DNA of 64,000 nucleotides, taken from contig JASANC010000474.1 of NCBI GenBank assembly GCA_030248135.1, forward strand, positions 1 to 64,000, read 5' to 3'. Source of the stretch: Theristus sp. LFF4_11. Taxonomy: Eukaryota; Nematoda; Chromadorea; Monhysterida; Xyalidae. Positions within the stretch are counted from its first letter, which is position 1. Every line of letters begins with the position of its first letter. Positions 28,475-42,800 of this stretch are shown one piece after another. The notes below the pieces were generated by a model that worked only from the letters and a program-made list of their open reading frames with translations, had not been told where the DNA came from and did not search any database. A program made the translations under genes and the position numbers.

Positions 28475-30831
28475 TTAAAGAAGAGTTCGTCGTTTCTCGG
28501 CAAAACTTTCACGAACCTTTACCACCTCATAGGCGTCCATGATGATCGAAATGAACAAGGACAACACGACGTAGATGAACATGGCGATGAAGATGACCAG
28601 GTAGAAGCGCGCGAAATACAACACTTCGGTGGGTGTTTTGTCGTTAAGCGTGTAGAACGTGGCAAACATGTCGTCGCCGTTGATCAGCGCAAACAGATTC
28701 GAAAATGATAGGAACACCGATCGGAACTACAACAACACGTCAGTGCTTGGTCAGTATAAGGGAATTGAACTTGAAAAAAAATCGTTGCTAGATTTTTTTT
28801 GGAATCCGGAATCATGCTTTGGTGTTTAGATTGTATGAAATTAACTTTCGCGCATTCTTGAAACCGTTTTTGTAATCACCAACCTTCATACTGTACGGGC
28901 CCAGTACCACCCATCCAGCCAACATGAAACCACCGTACAAGAAGGCAGCACAGACCAAAAAACGAAGCACGTTTGGGAGAGCCTTCTTCAGTGTTAGGAT
29001 CAGAATCTGCAACAGGATGCAAAAAAACTGGTATATACAGGGTGTCCCAAAAAAACATAACAAAAGTAAATGGCTCGTGCGGCCGACTGGTTGCACGTGA
29101 AGCCGTGAAATTTGAAACACTTTTAGAAAAAAGGAACACATTTTGTGTGTCCAAATTTTATCCCGAAATTCCACTTTTTCAATAACATTTCAGCAGAAAT
29201 ACGTAAAAGCTCAAAAATCACCTAAATTCAGTTTTTTGACTCAAGATAAACATCATTGTCGTCATCGAGAATCTCATCTGGCAGTGGCACAAGCTCATCG
29301 TCAGCTTCAACTTTACTGATGTCATCATTCATGCTCACGGTCGTTCAGTTTCATGTTTCTCGGCTGCTCAATGTCTTTTCCATTGTTCTCAATGAACGAC
29401 GACATTCGATGTTTGAAACTGATGATCACTTTCTGGTGCAGCGCCCGATCATCGATGATTTTTTCTCACACCGCTGCAGTGGTGGGCGCCGAAAATGTCC
29501 CGCATTATCCGTCAGATGCCCCCAAACGCAGAAGTCAAAGGCTTCATGTCCGGACTCCTCTCGGGCCATTCAATTCTGCCCATGCGGCCGATCCAGCGGT
29601 CACCGAACGACGCCGACAGCCACTCGCGCACTTGTTTCGATTTTCCTCTTGACTTATGGGTTTGGGGCACCTGAAGGAAATTGTGTACCGTTCGGCGCCC
29701 AACATTTTTGACAATTTGAAAACCAAAATTCGCAGTGGTGTGCAAAAAATCAACGATGATCGGGCGCTGCACCAGAATTGCTCATCAATTTCGAACATCG
29801 AATGTCGGCAATCATTGAGAACAATGAAAAAGACATTGGGCTGCTGAAAAAGTGAAACTAAAGGGTCGAGAGGGAAAATCTGATGAGATCAGTGAAGACG
29901 AAGCTAAAGATGAACTTGCGCCACTGTCATATGTGAATCTCGATGACGACAACGATGATTATCCTGAGTCAAAATGCTGAAGTTTTTGAGTTTTTACGCA
30001 TTTCTGCTAAACTATTATTGAAAAAATAGAATTTCGGGATAAAATTTGGACACACAAAATGTGTTCCTTTTTTCTAAAAGTGTTTCAAATTTCACGGCTT
30101 CACGTGCAACCAGTCGGCCGCACGAGCCATTTACTTTTGTTATGTTTTTTTTGGGACACCCTGTACAAAAGATCAGTGACCGGACATTCATAATGAGAAA
30201 GCACTGGGAACTTTTGATAAAACGTACAGTGAATGGCTGAATCAAACAGCGTTATGCTACTTTAGTAATTCAGAGCGTTCCACACGATGACAACTTTTTT
30301 AAATACCAGTGGCATTATTACTTTACTTGAAAACACTAACAAAGAACAGAACGTCAACTACTAAACTCACGTTGTAATGCGAGAAAAATCCGAGATACCG
30401 AAGAATGCCGCACCAGACGAACAAGGTGCCGCATCCCAACAGCAAACTGGCCACCGTGAACAGGGAGCTGTCGAACTGCTGAAAAGAAATGGTAGTCGTG
30501 ACCGGATTGGGGAGGCAGACACACTGTTGAACCGGATTCGCTTGGTTCGGCGTCAGCCAGGTTGCATATGACGAGCTTACTTTACGACCACCCTGTCGCT
30601 CACCCCCAGGACGAAGGCCACGCGCACGCTCGTGCGTTGCCAGCCTCATCCATCAATCAACACAAACAAAACGCAACCGCTCACTTGATCAATGTTGATC
30701 TTGAAGAACGTGCCGAAGATGATCAGCAAATCATTGACGACGATCATGACGTACCACAAGTTCAGAAACTCGAAACGATCCGCCCACGGTAGTTCGGCGT
30801 TCAGTTCCGTTTCGAAAAACGATTTCACTTT
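28475..30831 (-). CDS. Mucolipin TM3-TM6 and pore exons
   Basis: 30831-30685: FEFLNLWYVMIVVNDLLII (TM3). 30478-30371: SLLLGCGTLFVWCGILRYL (TM4). 29006-28884: linker TLKKALPNVLRF, TM5 and WVVLGPYSMK. 28727-28475: FRSVFLSF, pore FALINGDDMFATF and TM6. The frame ends KVRESFAEKRRTLL and TAA. This C-terminus is shorter than in vertebrates, and gtaaag inside DAYEV|VK could be a donor to an unseen last exon. Confidence 0.85.
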
Positions 30832-33800
30832 CTGAAAAAGACAACAACAACAGAACGCGTTCATCTGTTTAACTACCAATGAATTTAACATCGGAGCGCG
30901 AAACCACTAAAATGTTCAGGAATCTCACACCTAACAAAAGAATTTATTTTAAAAAATCGGTAACTTTTCGATAAGATATTGCGCATCAATATAATACATA
31001 CACATCAGCGGCCTCGCATGTACAAAATATTCAAACTAATTTCGTCGTTCATTTTCGACATTTTATGCATAAAAGTTTTTCAATGGTGTACAATCTATCT
31101 ATAATCATGCGGATGCGCGAGCGAGCGAAGCGAGCGGACAGCGCATCACGCATTATATGGCTGAATATGGACCTGCGCGCGTTTTCAAAATTTAGTCGCT
31201 GTCCTGCAGCAACTAATATACGTGCTGCAAACTTGATACTGTGCACACGTAGAGACCTGCCAAAGTTGCAAACTGTGCCGAAGAAAAATTTTCGCCAGAC
31301 TTCTTTACGTACGTTCTAGACGCGAATTACCTATTCTGAAAAGTTGGTTACTTATTCTTCTGTCTCCTTTTTTTTTCAGCTATGTAATCAATATGTGTTC
31401 GCCCTTTCAATTTTTACCTGTGACATTTTGACAGGTGAACAAAAATGTTTCCTGGGGTAATTCCATCCGGAGATTTTGCAAATTGGGTTAATTTTTTACC
31501 CAGACCCTGTTTTTGGGTAAAAAATTGGGTATTTTTAAAAGTTCGCAGGGTTTTCACCTGGTTTTAAGTGTTCGCCCTTTCAATTTTTGTCTAAAATTGT
31601 TTCATAACCGAACAAAATAGTTTCCTAGGGTAATTTCATCCGTAGATTTTGAAAATCTAATTACTTTTTTGCCCCGACTATTTTTTGGGCAAAAAATTGG
31701 GCAATTTCAAAAGTTCGGAGGTTTTGACCTGGTTTCAAATGTCGCCCTTTCAATTTTTGTCTGAAATTGTTTCAAAACCAAACAAGAACGTTTCCTGGGG
31801 TAATTGCAGCTGTAGATTTTGAAAATCTGGTTACTTTTTTGCCCCGGCCCTTTTTGGGTCAAAAATTGGGCAATTTTTGTCTAAAGTTGATTCATAACCG
31901 AACAAAATAGTTTCCTGGGGTAATTTTATCCGTAGATTTAAAAAATCTAATTACTTTTTTGCCCCGACCATTTTTTGGGCAAAAAATTGGGCATTTTCAA
32001 AAGTTCGGAGGTTTTGACCTGGTTTCAAATGTCGCCCTTTCAATTTTTGTCTGAAATTGTTTCATAACCAAACAAAAAAGTTTCCTGGGGTAATTGCAGC
32101 TGTAGATTTTGAAAATCTGGTTACTTTTTGCCCCGGCCCCTTTTTGGGTCAAAAATTGGGCAATTTTTGTCTAAAGTTGTTTCATAACCGAACAAAATAG
32201 TTTCCTGGGGTAATTTCATCCGTAGATTTAAAAAATCCAATTACTTTTTTGCCCCGACCATTTTTTGGACAAAAAATTGAAGTTTTCAAAAGTTCGGAGG
32301 TTTTGACCTGGTTTCAAATGTCGCCCTATCAATTTTTGTCTGAAATTGTTTCATAACCGAACAAAAAAATTTCCTGGGGTAATTGCAGTTGTAGATTTTG
32401 AAAATCTGGTTACTTTTTGCCCCGGCCCTTTTTGGGTCAAAAATTGGGCAATTTTTGTTTAAAGTTGTTTCATAACCGAACAAAATAGTTTCCTGGGGTA
32501 ATTTCATCCGTAGATTTTAAAAATCCAATTACTTTTTTGCCCCGACCATTTTTTGGGCAAAAATTGGGCATTTTCAAAAGTTCTGAGGTTTTGACCTGGT
32601 TTCAAATATCGCCCTTTCAATTTTTGTCTGAAATTGTTTCATAACCGAACAAAAAAGTTTCCTGGGGTAAGTGCAGCTGTAGATTTTGAAAATCTGGTTA
32701 CTTTTTTGCCCCAGCCCTTTTTGGGTTAAAAACTGGGCATTTTTTGTCTAAAGTTGTTTCATAACCGAACAAAATAGTTTCCTGGGGTAGTTGCAGCTGT
32801 AGATTTTGAAAAAATTGATTACTTTTTGCCCAGGCCGTTTTTGGGTCAAAAATTGGGCAATTTTTGTCTAAAGTTGTTTTATAACCAAACAAAATAGTTT
32901 CCTGGGGTAATTTCATCCGTAGATTTTAAAAATCCAATTACTTTTTTGCCCCGACCATTTTTTGGGCAAAAATTGGGTATTTTCAAAAGTTTGGAGGTTT
33001 TAACCTGGTTTAAAATGTCGCCCTTTCAATTTTTGTCTTAAATTGTTTCATAACCGAACAAAAAAGTTTCCTGGGGTAATTTCAGCCGTAGATTTTGAAA
33101 ATCCGGTTACTTTTTTGTCCCAACCTTTTTTGAGTTAAAAATTGGGCAAATTTTGTCTAGAGTTGTTTTATACCCGAACAAAAAGTTTCCTGGGGTAATT
33201 TCATCCGTAGATTTCGAAAATCCAATTTCTTTTTTTGCCCCGACCATTTTTTGGGCAAAAAATTGGGCATTTTCAAAATTTTGGAGGTTCTGACCTGATT
33301 TCAAGTGTCGCCCTTTCAATTTTTGTCTGAAATTGTTTCATAACCGAACAAAAAAGTTTCCTGGGGTAAGTGCAGCTGTAGATTTTATAAATCTGGTTAC
33401 TTTTTTGCCCCGGCACTTTTTGGGTTAAAAATTGGGCATTTTTTGTCTAAAGTTGTTTCATAACCGAACAAAAAAGTTTCCTGGGGTAAGTGCAGCTGTA
33501 GATTTTAAAAATCTGATTACTTTTTTGCCCCGGCCCTTTTTGGGTGAAAAATTGGGCATTTTGTGTCTAAAGTTGTATCATAACCGAACAAAAAAGTTTC
33601 CTGGGGTAATTGCAGCTGTAGATTTTGAAAAACCGGTTACTTTTTTACCCCCACCCTCTTTTGGGTCAAAAATTGGGCATTTTTAAAAGTTCATAGACTT
33701 TGACATGGTTTCAAGTGTTCGCCTTTTCAAATTTCACCTTCGGCACTTTCGCAGTCGAACAAAAATGTTTCCCGGAATAATTTCATCCGTAGATTTTAAA

Positions 33801-36800
33801 AATTTAGTTAAATTTTTACCCCGACCCTTTCAGACACAGTGGGTTAAAACCCCTGGCCTACACCAACAGGACGAATACAATGCGTAGCAACCCTCAAATT
33901 CAAGCACATAATTAGTTGAAACAAACAAAATTAGAAAAACGGCAACCAAATAACCAAAGTCGTGACGATTCGGGCGAATCAGCCGTGGAAACTTGGCGAG
34001 ATCGGTCCAAAAACAAAAAAACAGGAGATCTGTGGAGTCCAGGGTAATTCAATGCGCTGATCAGGGATTTTTGGGTTACATTTCTTAAGGAAGCACAGTT
34101 TTAGATACTGAATCGTGACAATTTCGGGTAAATCAGCCGTGGAACCTGACGGGCGACATCTGTCCAAAACGAAAAATGAAATCAGTGTAATCGCTGTAAG
34201 CCGAATGGGAAGTTCGGAAGAACGGATGCCCAACGCATTCTGAATTTTGTCCGATTTTGGGACTTATGTAAAAGTCAGAATATTATCTAAAAATGCGGAG
34301 GACGCATATAAAAGGAGGAATATGGCTTTGTGTAAGCAGTGAGAAACTTTTTTGCTTCACAACTATTTTCAAGTTTCTGATGTGGCACACGGATACAAGT
34401 ACATAAGAGCCATATTTTTGCGCCGTTTATTCATTATTTCGGTTGCACATGGTAGCCCTCGTACTTTTTCGACAAACGAAATTTTTACATTCGATGAATT
34501 TCGAGCAAATAGTAACATAAAGCAGCCAAATTAAAGACAACATCTTCGATCACTGACACTGCTTTGCCAAGGACAAAGCGTTGCGCAGAGGCATTGGCGA
34601 AGACACTGTCCCCTTCTTGTGGCGAAGGCAATGTCCCCTTCTTGTGGCGAACGCAATGGCTCACGGAACGGACGGTTCAGCCAATATCCACACTCCTCCT
34701 ATGTACATACAACAATCCACAGGACTTTGGTACCTTCGGGTTTTTTGGAATTGGGGAGGAAAGTGAAAATTAACGGAAGACAACACCTTTTTGTCACGGG
34801 TATGTATGACCTATTTTTTAAACGTGTCCCACTGAAATGACGTCATGTGCCGCCAAACATGCGCTTGCCGTTCACTGCAAACCAGACTTTCCGTTTAGCC
34901 GATTTCTTTCCGTAAACAAATGGTGAATGTCGAATCGGTCACACCAAACTGAAATTTTAGTGCCTGTACTTTGACAAACGGGCGTTTTTAAACCAAATGA
35001 CGTCATTTTAGTCCGGACACGTTTGAATAAATCCACAGTACCTACATAGCTGTGCGTACGTCATCAACAATAAAGCTTATCTGCAGCAACGCTTTGAAGT
35101 CTCTAATTTTTTGTTTCTGCACAGGTTTGCAGAATTTCGCACATGCTGTGATTTCACACTAAGCTGAAGAGGACAAGTGAAAAACGCTTTGAAGGTTTTT
35201 AGGTTTTTCATTAAAACAAACGCGGCGCAAAAATATAACTCTTATGTACTTGTATCCGTGTGCCACATCAGAAACTTGAAAATAGTTGTGAAGCAAAAAA
35301 GTTTCTCACTGCTTACACAAAGCCATATTCCTCCTTTTATATGCGTCCTCCGCATTTTTAGATAATACTAAGATAGTTACTGTGTAAGTAAGTCTGTTCA
35401 CATTTTTTCACATTTTTGGTCCAAAGCATTTTTTTCAGTTTGAGCCTATTTTGCTATTTAAGTCATCATCTGCTAAAAACTTTACTCCATTTTCTAATGA
35501 CGATGTTCTTACTCCATTTTCTAATGACAAGGCAATGTTCAAATCGTCATTCTACATGACTTCGTCATCATGATGCCTTTTGCTCATTAGCAACAACTTA
35601 CAAACAATGGACAAATAGCAATTTTGGTGCTCAAAATTTTATAATCGACTGCAAAAGATGAAATAAAAAAACCGTCTCGATCTGGAACGCTGAAGTGCAA
35701 CACCGACAAGCGAGACAATCGTAAGAATTGCAAGAACTCGATTGTAAACTGAAATGAGTCGCTTATGTTAGGGTAAACGGGTTGAAAGAAGCTAAATAGC
35801 AAAACAAAAGCGACCGTTTCACAATGAATACTCAGAAAAGTGTTGCTTTTTGTTACTAACACTCAATCAAAAATGCCTGGCTTAGATTATTGCAAGCGCG
35901 GAAAAGAAGTAAGCATACCAAACAAAATCGGGCCTTTTTGCTACGGGTATTAAGTAAAGTGTTGCTTTTTGTCCTTTCCATTCTATCAAAAAGCTTTGGC
36001 TTAGGTTAGGGTAGGCGGGCAAAAGAAGTGAACATTCCAACCAAAAGCAGCCGTTTCGCAACGGTTCTTCAAAAAAGTTTTGCATTTGTCGTCATTTAAA
36101 CTCTAAAAGGCTTGGCTTAGGTTAGAGTAAGCGGGAAAAAAGTTTCAAAACAAAAGCTGGCATTTTGCAACAAGTATTCAGAAGTGTAGTCTTTTTTTAT
36201 CTTTTACACACTAAAAGGGTTAGCTCAGATAAGGGTTTTGCATTACACTTTTTGCAATGTGTACCGTATTCAGAAAAAAGTGTTTTTTCGTCATTTACAC
36301 TCCATCGACAAGAAATTCCAGTTCCACAAGGAATAGATTGCAGCATCAACAAAGATATGGCCACGATCGATGGCGAAGCAGTAGAACGGTCTACATATAA
36401 TCGATCAATTTTTAACGGGAATGACAGCGACATTGAAAAAGCTAATAAATGACAATTAATTTTGATTCTTTAAAAGGGAACGTCAGTTGTTTGTTGCTGA
36501 CTAAAAAAGATTGTTTTTCATATTGTTGACAAAAAAGCGCGCCTTAAAACTGAAAATACTGTGATTTTGAAAAAAGTAGGAGCATCGAGTGCTTCAAGAA
36601 TGAACGATCATTTCTATGGTTAATCAACAACAATCGGTTAAAGCAGCTCAAAATGAAAATGCAATGCATGTTTAGTCCGGGTCGTGGGCAAGGTCAAAAG
36701 GCTAAACTCCAAAAATAACAGTTGTATTCAATAGCTAACCGTGCCGTAGGCATGGGTCAATTGGCTAGTTACTACTAAATTTACAATTTGTCTGTCCGTC

Positions 36801-39800
36801 ACACTTTTGAATTGGCGCCCATTTTTGCTATTTAAGAAAGCTTCATCTCAATCTCAATCTCAATCTTTATCTATTTTTAATATCACTTCGAATTGTTTAA
36901 TCAAAACGCCGCTCTTCATAGCTGAAAGTCACCATGATACTCTTTTCAAGTTGATACTCTACGGTTATGGCTACAGTTGGCAAATAGCAATTGTTGCTGC
37001 TCAAAACTTGACGAGCGACTGCGAAAGATGTGACAAAACCGTCTTTGAAAAAAGTAAGTCTGTCCGTCACACTTTTGAATTGGCGCTCATTTTTTGCTAT
37101 TTAAGAAAGCTTCATCTCAATCTCAATCTCAATATTTACCGTATTACCTCTATTAAACCCCCCCCCCAAAATTAAACCCCCCCCCCCCAAAAATAAACCC
37201 CCACCCCCTCGACAAGTTTCCAAATAATCCCCCCCCCAAAAATAATCCCCCATGGGGGATTATTGAAACCTGTTTGAAACACATACCCAGCGAATTCAGT
37301 GGCTGGTTGCAGTGAAAATGATGAAATTGTGCTACCAAAGGCCCCAAATGGATGAGTTAATGGTAATTTCATTACAAAAGGCTGTTGTAAAAGGAAATTT
37401 CTATGTATAGTAGAAGTTTCTGCGACTTCCTTCCTGCCATGGAAGGTATTTTTGCCATTTTGCCCACTCCTAAAAATGGTTTCCAAATAAACCCCCCCCC
37501 CCAAAAATAAAGCCCCCCCCCCCCAAAAATAAACCCCCACCCCCAGAAGTCGCTGAAGAAATAAACCCCCATGGGGGTTTATTAGAGGTAATACGGTATC
37601 TATTTTTAATATCACTTGAAATTGTTTAATCAAAACGCCGCTCTTCATAGCTGAAAGTCATCATGATACTCTATTCAAGTTGATACTCTACGGTTATGCC
37701 TACGGTTGGCAAATAGCAATTGTTGCTGCTCAAAACTTGACGAGCGACTGCGAAAGATGTGACAAAACCGTCTTTGAAAAAAGTAAGTTATTTTCAATTG
37801 GGTCGCAATGGTATTTACCATTCATTTTCACTTTGCAAAAGGCTTGGGTTATGTTAGGGTAAACGGGTAAAAGGAAGCAATGACTGCAAAACGAAACTTA
37901 AAAACGTCACTTTTTTGTTTCTTCTATTTATTTTCACTTTACAAAAAGGCTTGGCTTATGTTAGGGTAAACGGGTAAACGAAGCATGAGCTTTTTAAAAC
38001 GGGTAATTAAAAAACCGTTAATTTTTATACTTTTATTCAATTTTACTTCACTTACAAAAAGGCTTGACTTAGGTTACGGTGAACGGGTAAAAATAGCAAA
38101 ATCATAAACCTCGCATTTTCGCTTTATAAAAGATGCTTGGCTTACGTTAGGGTAAACGGGTTAAAGAAGCATTAGCTTTTTAAAACGGGTAATTGAAAAA
38201 ACCGTTAATTTTTATATTTTTTATTCAATTTTACTTCATTTGCAAAAAGGCTTGACTTAGGTTAGGGTGAACGGGTAAAAGAAGCATTATCTTATTAAAA
38301 CGGGTAAATGAAAAAACCGATAATTTTTATATTTTTTATTCAATTTTACTTTATTTACAAAAAGGCTTGACTTAGGTTACGGTGAATGGGTAAAAATTGC
38401 AAAATCATAAACTTCGCATTTTCACATTACAAAATATGCTTGGCTTATGTTAGGGTAAACGGGTAAAAAAATCAATGACTGCAAAACGAAATTAAAAACG
38501 TCACTGCTTTTGTTTCTTCTATTCGTTTTCACTTTACAAAAAAGGCTTGGCTTATGTTAGGCTAACCGGGTAAAAGAAGCATTAGCTTTTTAAAACGGGT
38601 AATTGAATAAAACGTTAATTTTTATGTTTTTTATTCAATCTTACTTAACTTACAAAAAGGCTTGACGATCAGGGTGAACGGGTAAAAATAGCAAAATCAT
38701 AAACTTCGCATTTTAACTTTACAAAAAAGGCTAGGCTAAGGTAAACGGGTAAATGAAGCATTAGCTTTTTTAAACGGGTAATTAAAAAACGTTAATTTTT
38801 TTGTTTTTTATTCAATCTTACTTCACATACAAAAAGGCTTGCCTTAGGTTAGGGTGAACGGGTAAAAATAACAAACTCAAAAACTTCGCATTTATTATTC
38901 CTTTAAATACAATAAAAAATATTGTATTGTAGGCGGCTTCACGGCAGCACAAAGTAAATTTTCTTCAGATTGGTTATTCAGTAAGCGTTACTGTTTTTTT
39001 CTTTTTAATTCAATGCCACTTCACCAATTATTAATTGATTAAGCCACATACGCTCGGGTCAATTGGCTAGTCTACTATACTAAAATAATACTTTGTCTGT
39101 CTATCTGTCTGTCTGTCCGTCCAACTTTTTGCTATTTAAGGTAACGAAATCAAAATGTTGTTATCACTTTTTGACAATTTTTCTATGCGAATCATTTTCT
39201 CTCTCTTTTGGGTTTCAATAACGAGTCATCATGATTCACTCAGTTCTGTCATCAAAGTTCCGTCGCAATGGTTAGGTCAGGTTGGTTGGTGGTGATGTAA
39301 AAAGATGAGATTATAATGTGCGGAAACGAATTGCTTCAAAGAAGCCATTATCGCACAGAATTGACGGCACATCCGATTATGATTGATAGCAAGAATTGGA
39401 AAAACGGGTCTCCCAATAAAACAAATTTGCGACTTTGAAAAACCAACAGAAACGAAATCGGCTTTTGAATTTTTTTTACAGAAGTGGTTTTCCTGTGAAT
39501 AATAATTGAATCCCAATTTTTTCCAGCCAAATACACGGGTAACATTGATGCGGAATATTCGATCAAAGCAAAATGAAACAGGTCATGAACATCGATTGTG
39601 CGAGCACTAAACAAACAGCAGTTTTTACAAAATTTTTACTCAAATCTTGTGACTTTCAAAAATCAAAATTGAGGAGAACACAAATTTGCAATTTAAAAAT
39701 AGCAGAAACTGAAATCATATTGTTTAAAAAAATTTTGTGCAAAAGCGGACTCACCATGAGATTGTGCAAATAAACGGGTATCGATTCCGGCCGGTTCTGT

Positions 39801-42800
39801 TAAATAAAAAATAAACGGGTCTCTTTACGTCAAACTTAGCGACTTTGAAAAATGAAATTGTCAAACAATCAAGTCACGTTTGAACAATTTCGGTCAACCA
39901 GAAAAAATCTAACGGGAACGACTTGCCTTTAACAGAGTTTAATAACTAGCCAATAACAAACCGGAGCAGCAAATTTAATTAGTTTGGAAAAAAAAATTCT
40001 CAACAATTGCAAAATCAGCGAAACAGAGTAATAAAAAATCATTTTTGACATAGAATTGACACCGAATCGAAAAGCATGAAAACAAACAATTGAAACGTTT
40101 GAAAAGTACTTTTAAAAATCGAGCGGGTTCTCGAGATAAAAATAAACGCGGAACGCTTGCCCCAAACAATAAACGGTATCAACGAATTTAAATGCGTGAA
40201 AGCTTTGGTTAAAAAAATCAACACGTTTCCAGTTCCAGGAAAACAGAAGCAAATAAATGTCGATGAATCCGCGGGTGCACCTTGCTGTTAACAAAATCGC
40301 AAACATTGCTTACCCGGGCCGTAGGCACGGGTCAACTGCTAGTCGAAAACAAAACAAACACCAACAAGCGGCTAACCAATTGCAGCAAGAACGCACGAAA
40401 CAACGCGCGTGAGCAAAGAATCAACGAAAGACCACAAATCAGCAACACCAACAAGTCGAGCAACAGAACGAGCCAGACGGATGCGCTGCTGTACGCTGCA
40501 AGCAAACAATCGAGAATGTTCAGTTACTACTGATGATCACTTCACACCGACGTGTTGGCGAGATCATCAAACGAGCAAGCAACTCATTTAGTTTTGCCAT
40601 TCAAAATGCTCAACAAATAGACAGACGTTGACGTTTTGTCGTCAGACCCAAAAAAACTCGCAACAAACGATTATTTTTTGTGAGCCCGGTGCATCGATTC
40701 GAGAACTTCATGTTGCTCGTCAGCGAGATCGTGACCACGCCGGAATGGGCGCTGTTGTCGAAACGAATCGTCGCCTGATGACAGCAAGAAACAACATCGC
40801 TCAAACAATAATGCTACAAATGTTTCTCAGATTGAGCATAAGTGCGGATGCGTTGAAGGAGAAAGAACGAGAGAGTGACAGAGAGTCTGAATTGAAGACA
40901 ACACGATCACACGTCAACTGAACAGCCACGCTCTCCACTGACCGTCACATCAAAACAGGCCGGTCGGCTATTTGGCGTGAAGCCGCGACTTCGAATCGTC
41001 TTCATGCTGACGTACACCTCCAACGACTCCATGCGCTTCGCATCCAACGCGAGATCGTACGAATCGAAAATCGTGGCAATGTAGGAGTAGTCGGTGGCCA
41101 GCTGCGAGCGCTGCTCTTCGCTCAGCTCCATTGCTCGACACACTGAATATACATGTATGACACGAATTATTGGTACGCGAACTGCGGCTGCGTGCATAGC
41201 TTGCTGGTTTGGAACTAGTTTCCGTGTCCACGTGCTTGACACTTGAACGGGCCGAATAAAACAGAACAGAACAGCACGGCACTTCACCGGTATAACGGTA
41301 GTTCGTCTTGGTTCAGTTGTGCTAGTAGTAGCCGATTTCCCTTTAGTTCAGAATGCCAACAAAAAGTACATCAAAGGGTGTCTGCATTCTGAAGAAAAGT
41401 TTCTGACCAAGCACGGTTATTGGCTGAACGCAATTAGCGAGACCAATCAGCGCACCAAGGTAAAAAAAGTTGCTTCGTTGGTAAAAAAAGCGGCGCACAG
41501 GTGTTCAGACGCCACCAACCGTGCTCCTGTCGCAGATCGTACCAGTAGGTGTCATTGTCGGGGAACACACTCGCCAGCAGATAACGTTTCATGCAGACGC
41601 GCAACGGGGGGTACGAGGCATTGCTGATGAAGTGCACGCCACGCACGGCCGTGTCGTCCCAGCTGTACGAGAATGCGTTGAACAGCGTCTTGTTCAGCGA
41701 GTAGTACTGAAAACAGAGCTCTCAGTTTTGAGGTCAGCTCATTAGAAGTATCTTGTGCACAATAATTTCTATTTCGTCACACATTATCCGTCTAAAATTT
41801 CAAATCAGTCATCTCAATGTGCACCGTGATTGATTCGTTGGTACGGTGGGCAAAAAGACGTACATCAAGCAAAAACCCTAACAAACGCGTCAGTTTGTTG
41901 CCCGTGCGGCTGATGTTTCACCTGACACCGAATTCACACCAAACTACGCAATCCAAAAATTCCAAAAGTTGTTCAAGAGTTTTTGGAGCCGCGTGCTATT
42001 TTTCAGCATGTGGTACAATAAATAAAAGCAAAAAATGCCGTTACGGTTTCCTAGACGTTCACATGTGCTGTCGTTATTCGAAAACATGGAATTTTATTTC
42101 TTTTCGTACTGTGACTCGGTGCGTTTGCAGACTTCAACAACAGATTAGTTTCATACTTCATGCGGCAGTTTTCAAAAATTGGGTAAGCCCCTCCGAGATA
42201 ATCGGGTCGCGTCAACAGTTGTGACTTACTGCACCGTCCAGCATAAAACTGACAAAACTGGATGGCATTTGCGCAGTTGCGCCTCAACTAAAGTGCGCTG
42301 TTCATTCGTGCCAACTGCAAGTGACAGGCAGTGACATGGTGTCAGTGGCGACGCCAAATAGCTGCCAAAACCGACCTCCGTGAACACATTTGCGAGTGCC
42401 TGATTCAGGGTGTCCTTTCTGTACACGGCGTAGTCGCCCATGCTCGGAGGCCACGTGACGACGTCGCGGGTCTCTGTCCAGTTCTGCAACATCACGTGAC
42501 GCAGCAGCACTTGCGTTTGCTCGATGTAGTCCACGTGGTGCAGACGGGCGTAGCCGAAGTGGATCAACTGAACGAAGCTTTGCACGTTCAATGACGCACG
42601 CATATTCGTGCAATTTCACTGGTATTCATTGATGGCTGGTAGTTCGTGTTTTGTTATTTATTCGAGTGTGTTCAATAATAATAATAGAAATGATTACAAT
42701 TTCACTTCTGATTCAAAAACGTGCGTTCAGTTTGAGTATTGCCGAAATGATTCGTTTTCAGCCGACTGCAAACCGTTTTGTCACCTTCAGAATTTCTTCA

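Noticed and set aside
28430..28708. Plus-strand acidic open frame
   Set aside because: It is the reverse complement of the mucolipin pore and TM6 exon.
29512..29850. Intact mariner transposase
   Set aside because: The D,D catalytic region is absent and the two C-terminal fragments lie on opposite strands.
31396..33831. CRISPR-like array of regular repeats
   Set aside because: The spacings are tandem satellite units with no unique spacers, and the genome is eukaryotic.
37830..38890. Telomere-like TTAGGG strings
   Set aside because: They occur singly inside 110-bp Helitron units (ttagggtaaacggg) and not as TTAGGG tandem arrays.
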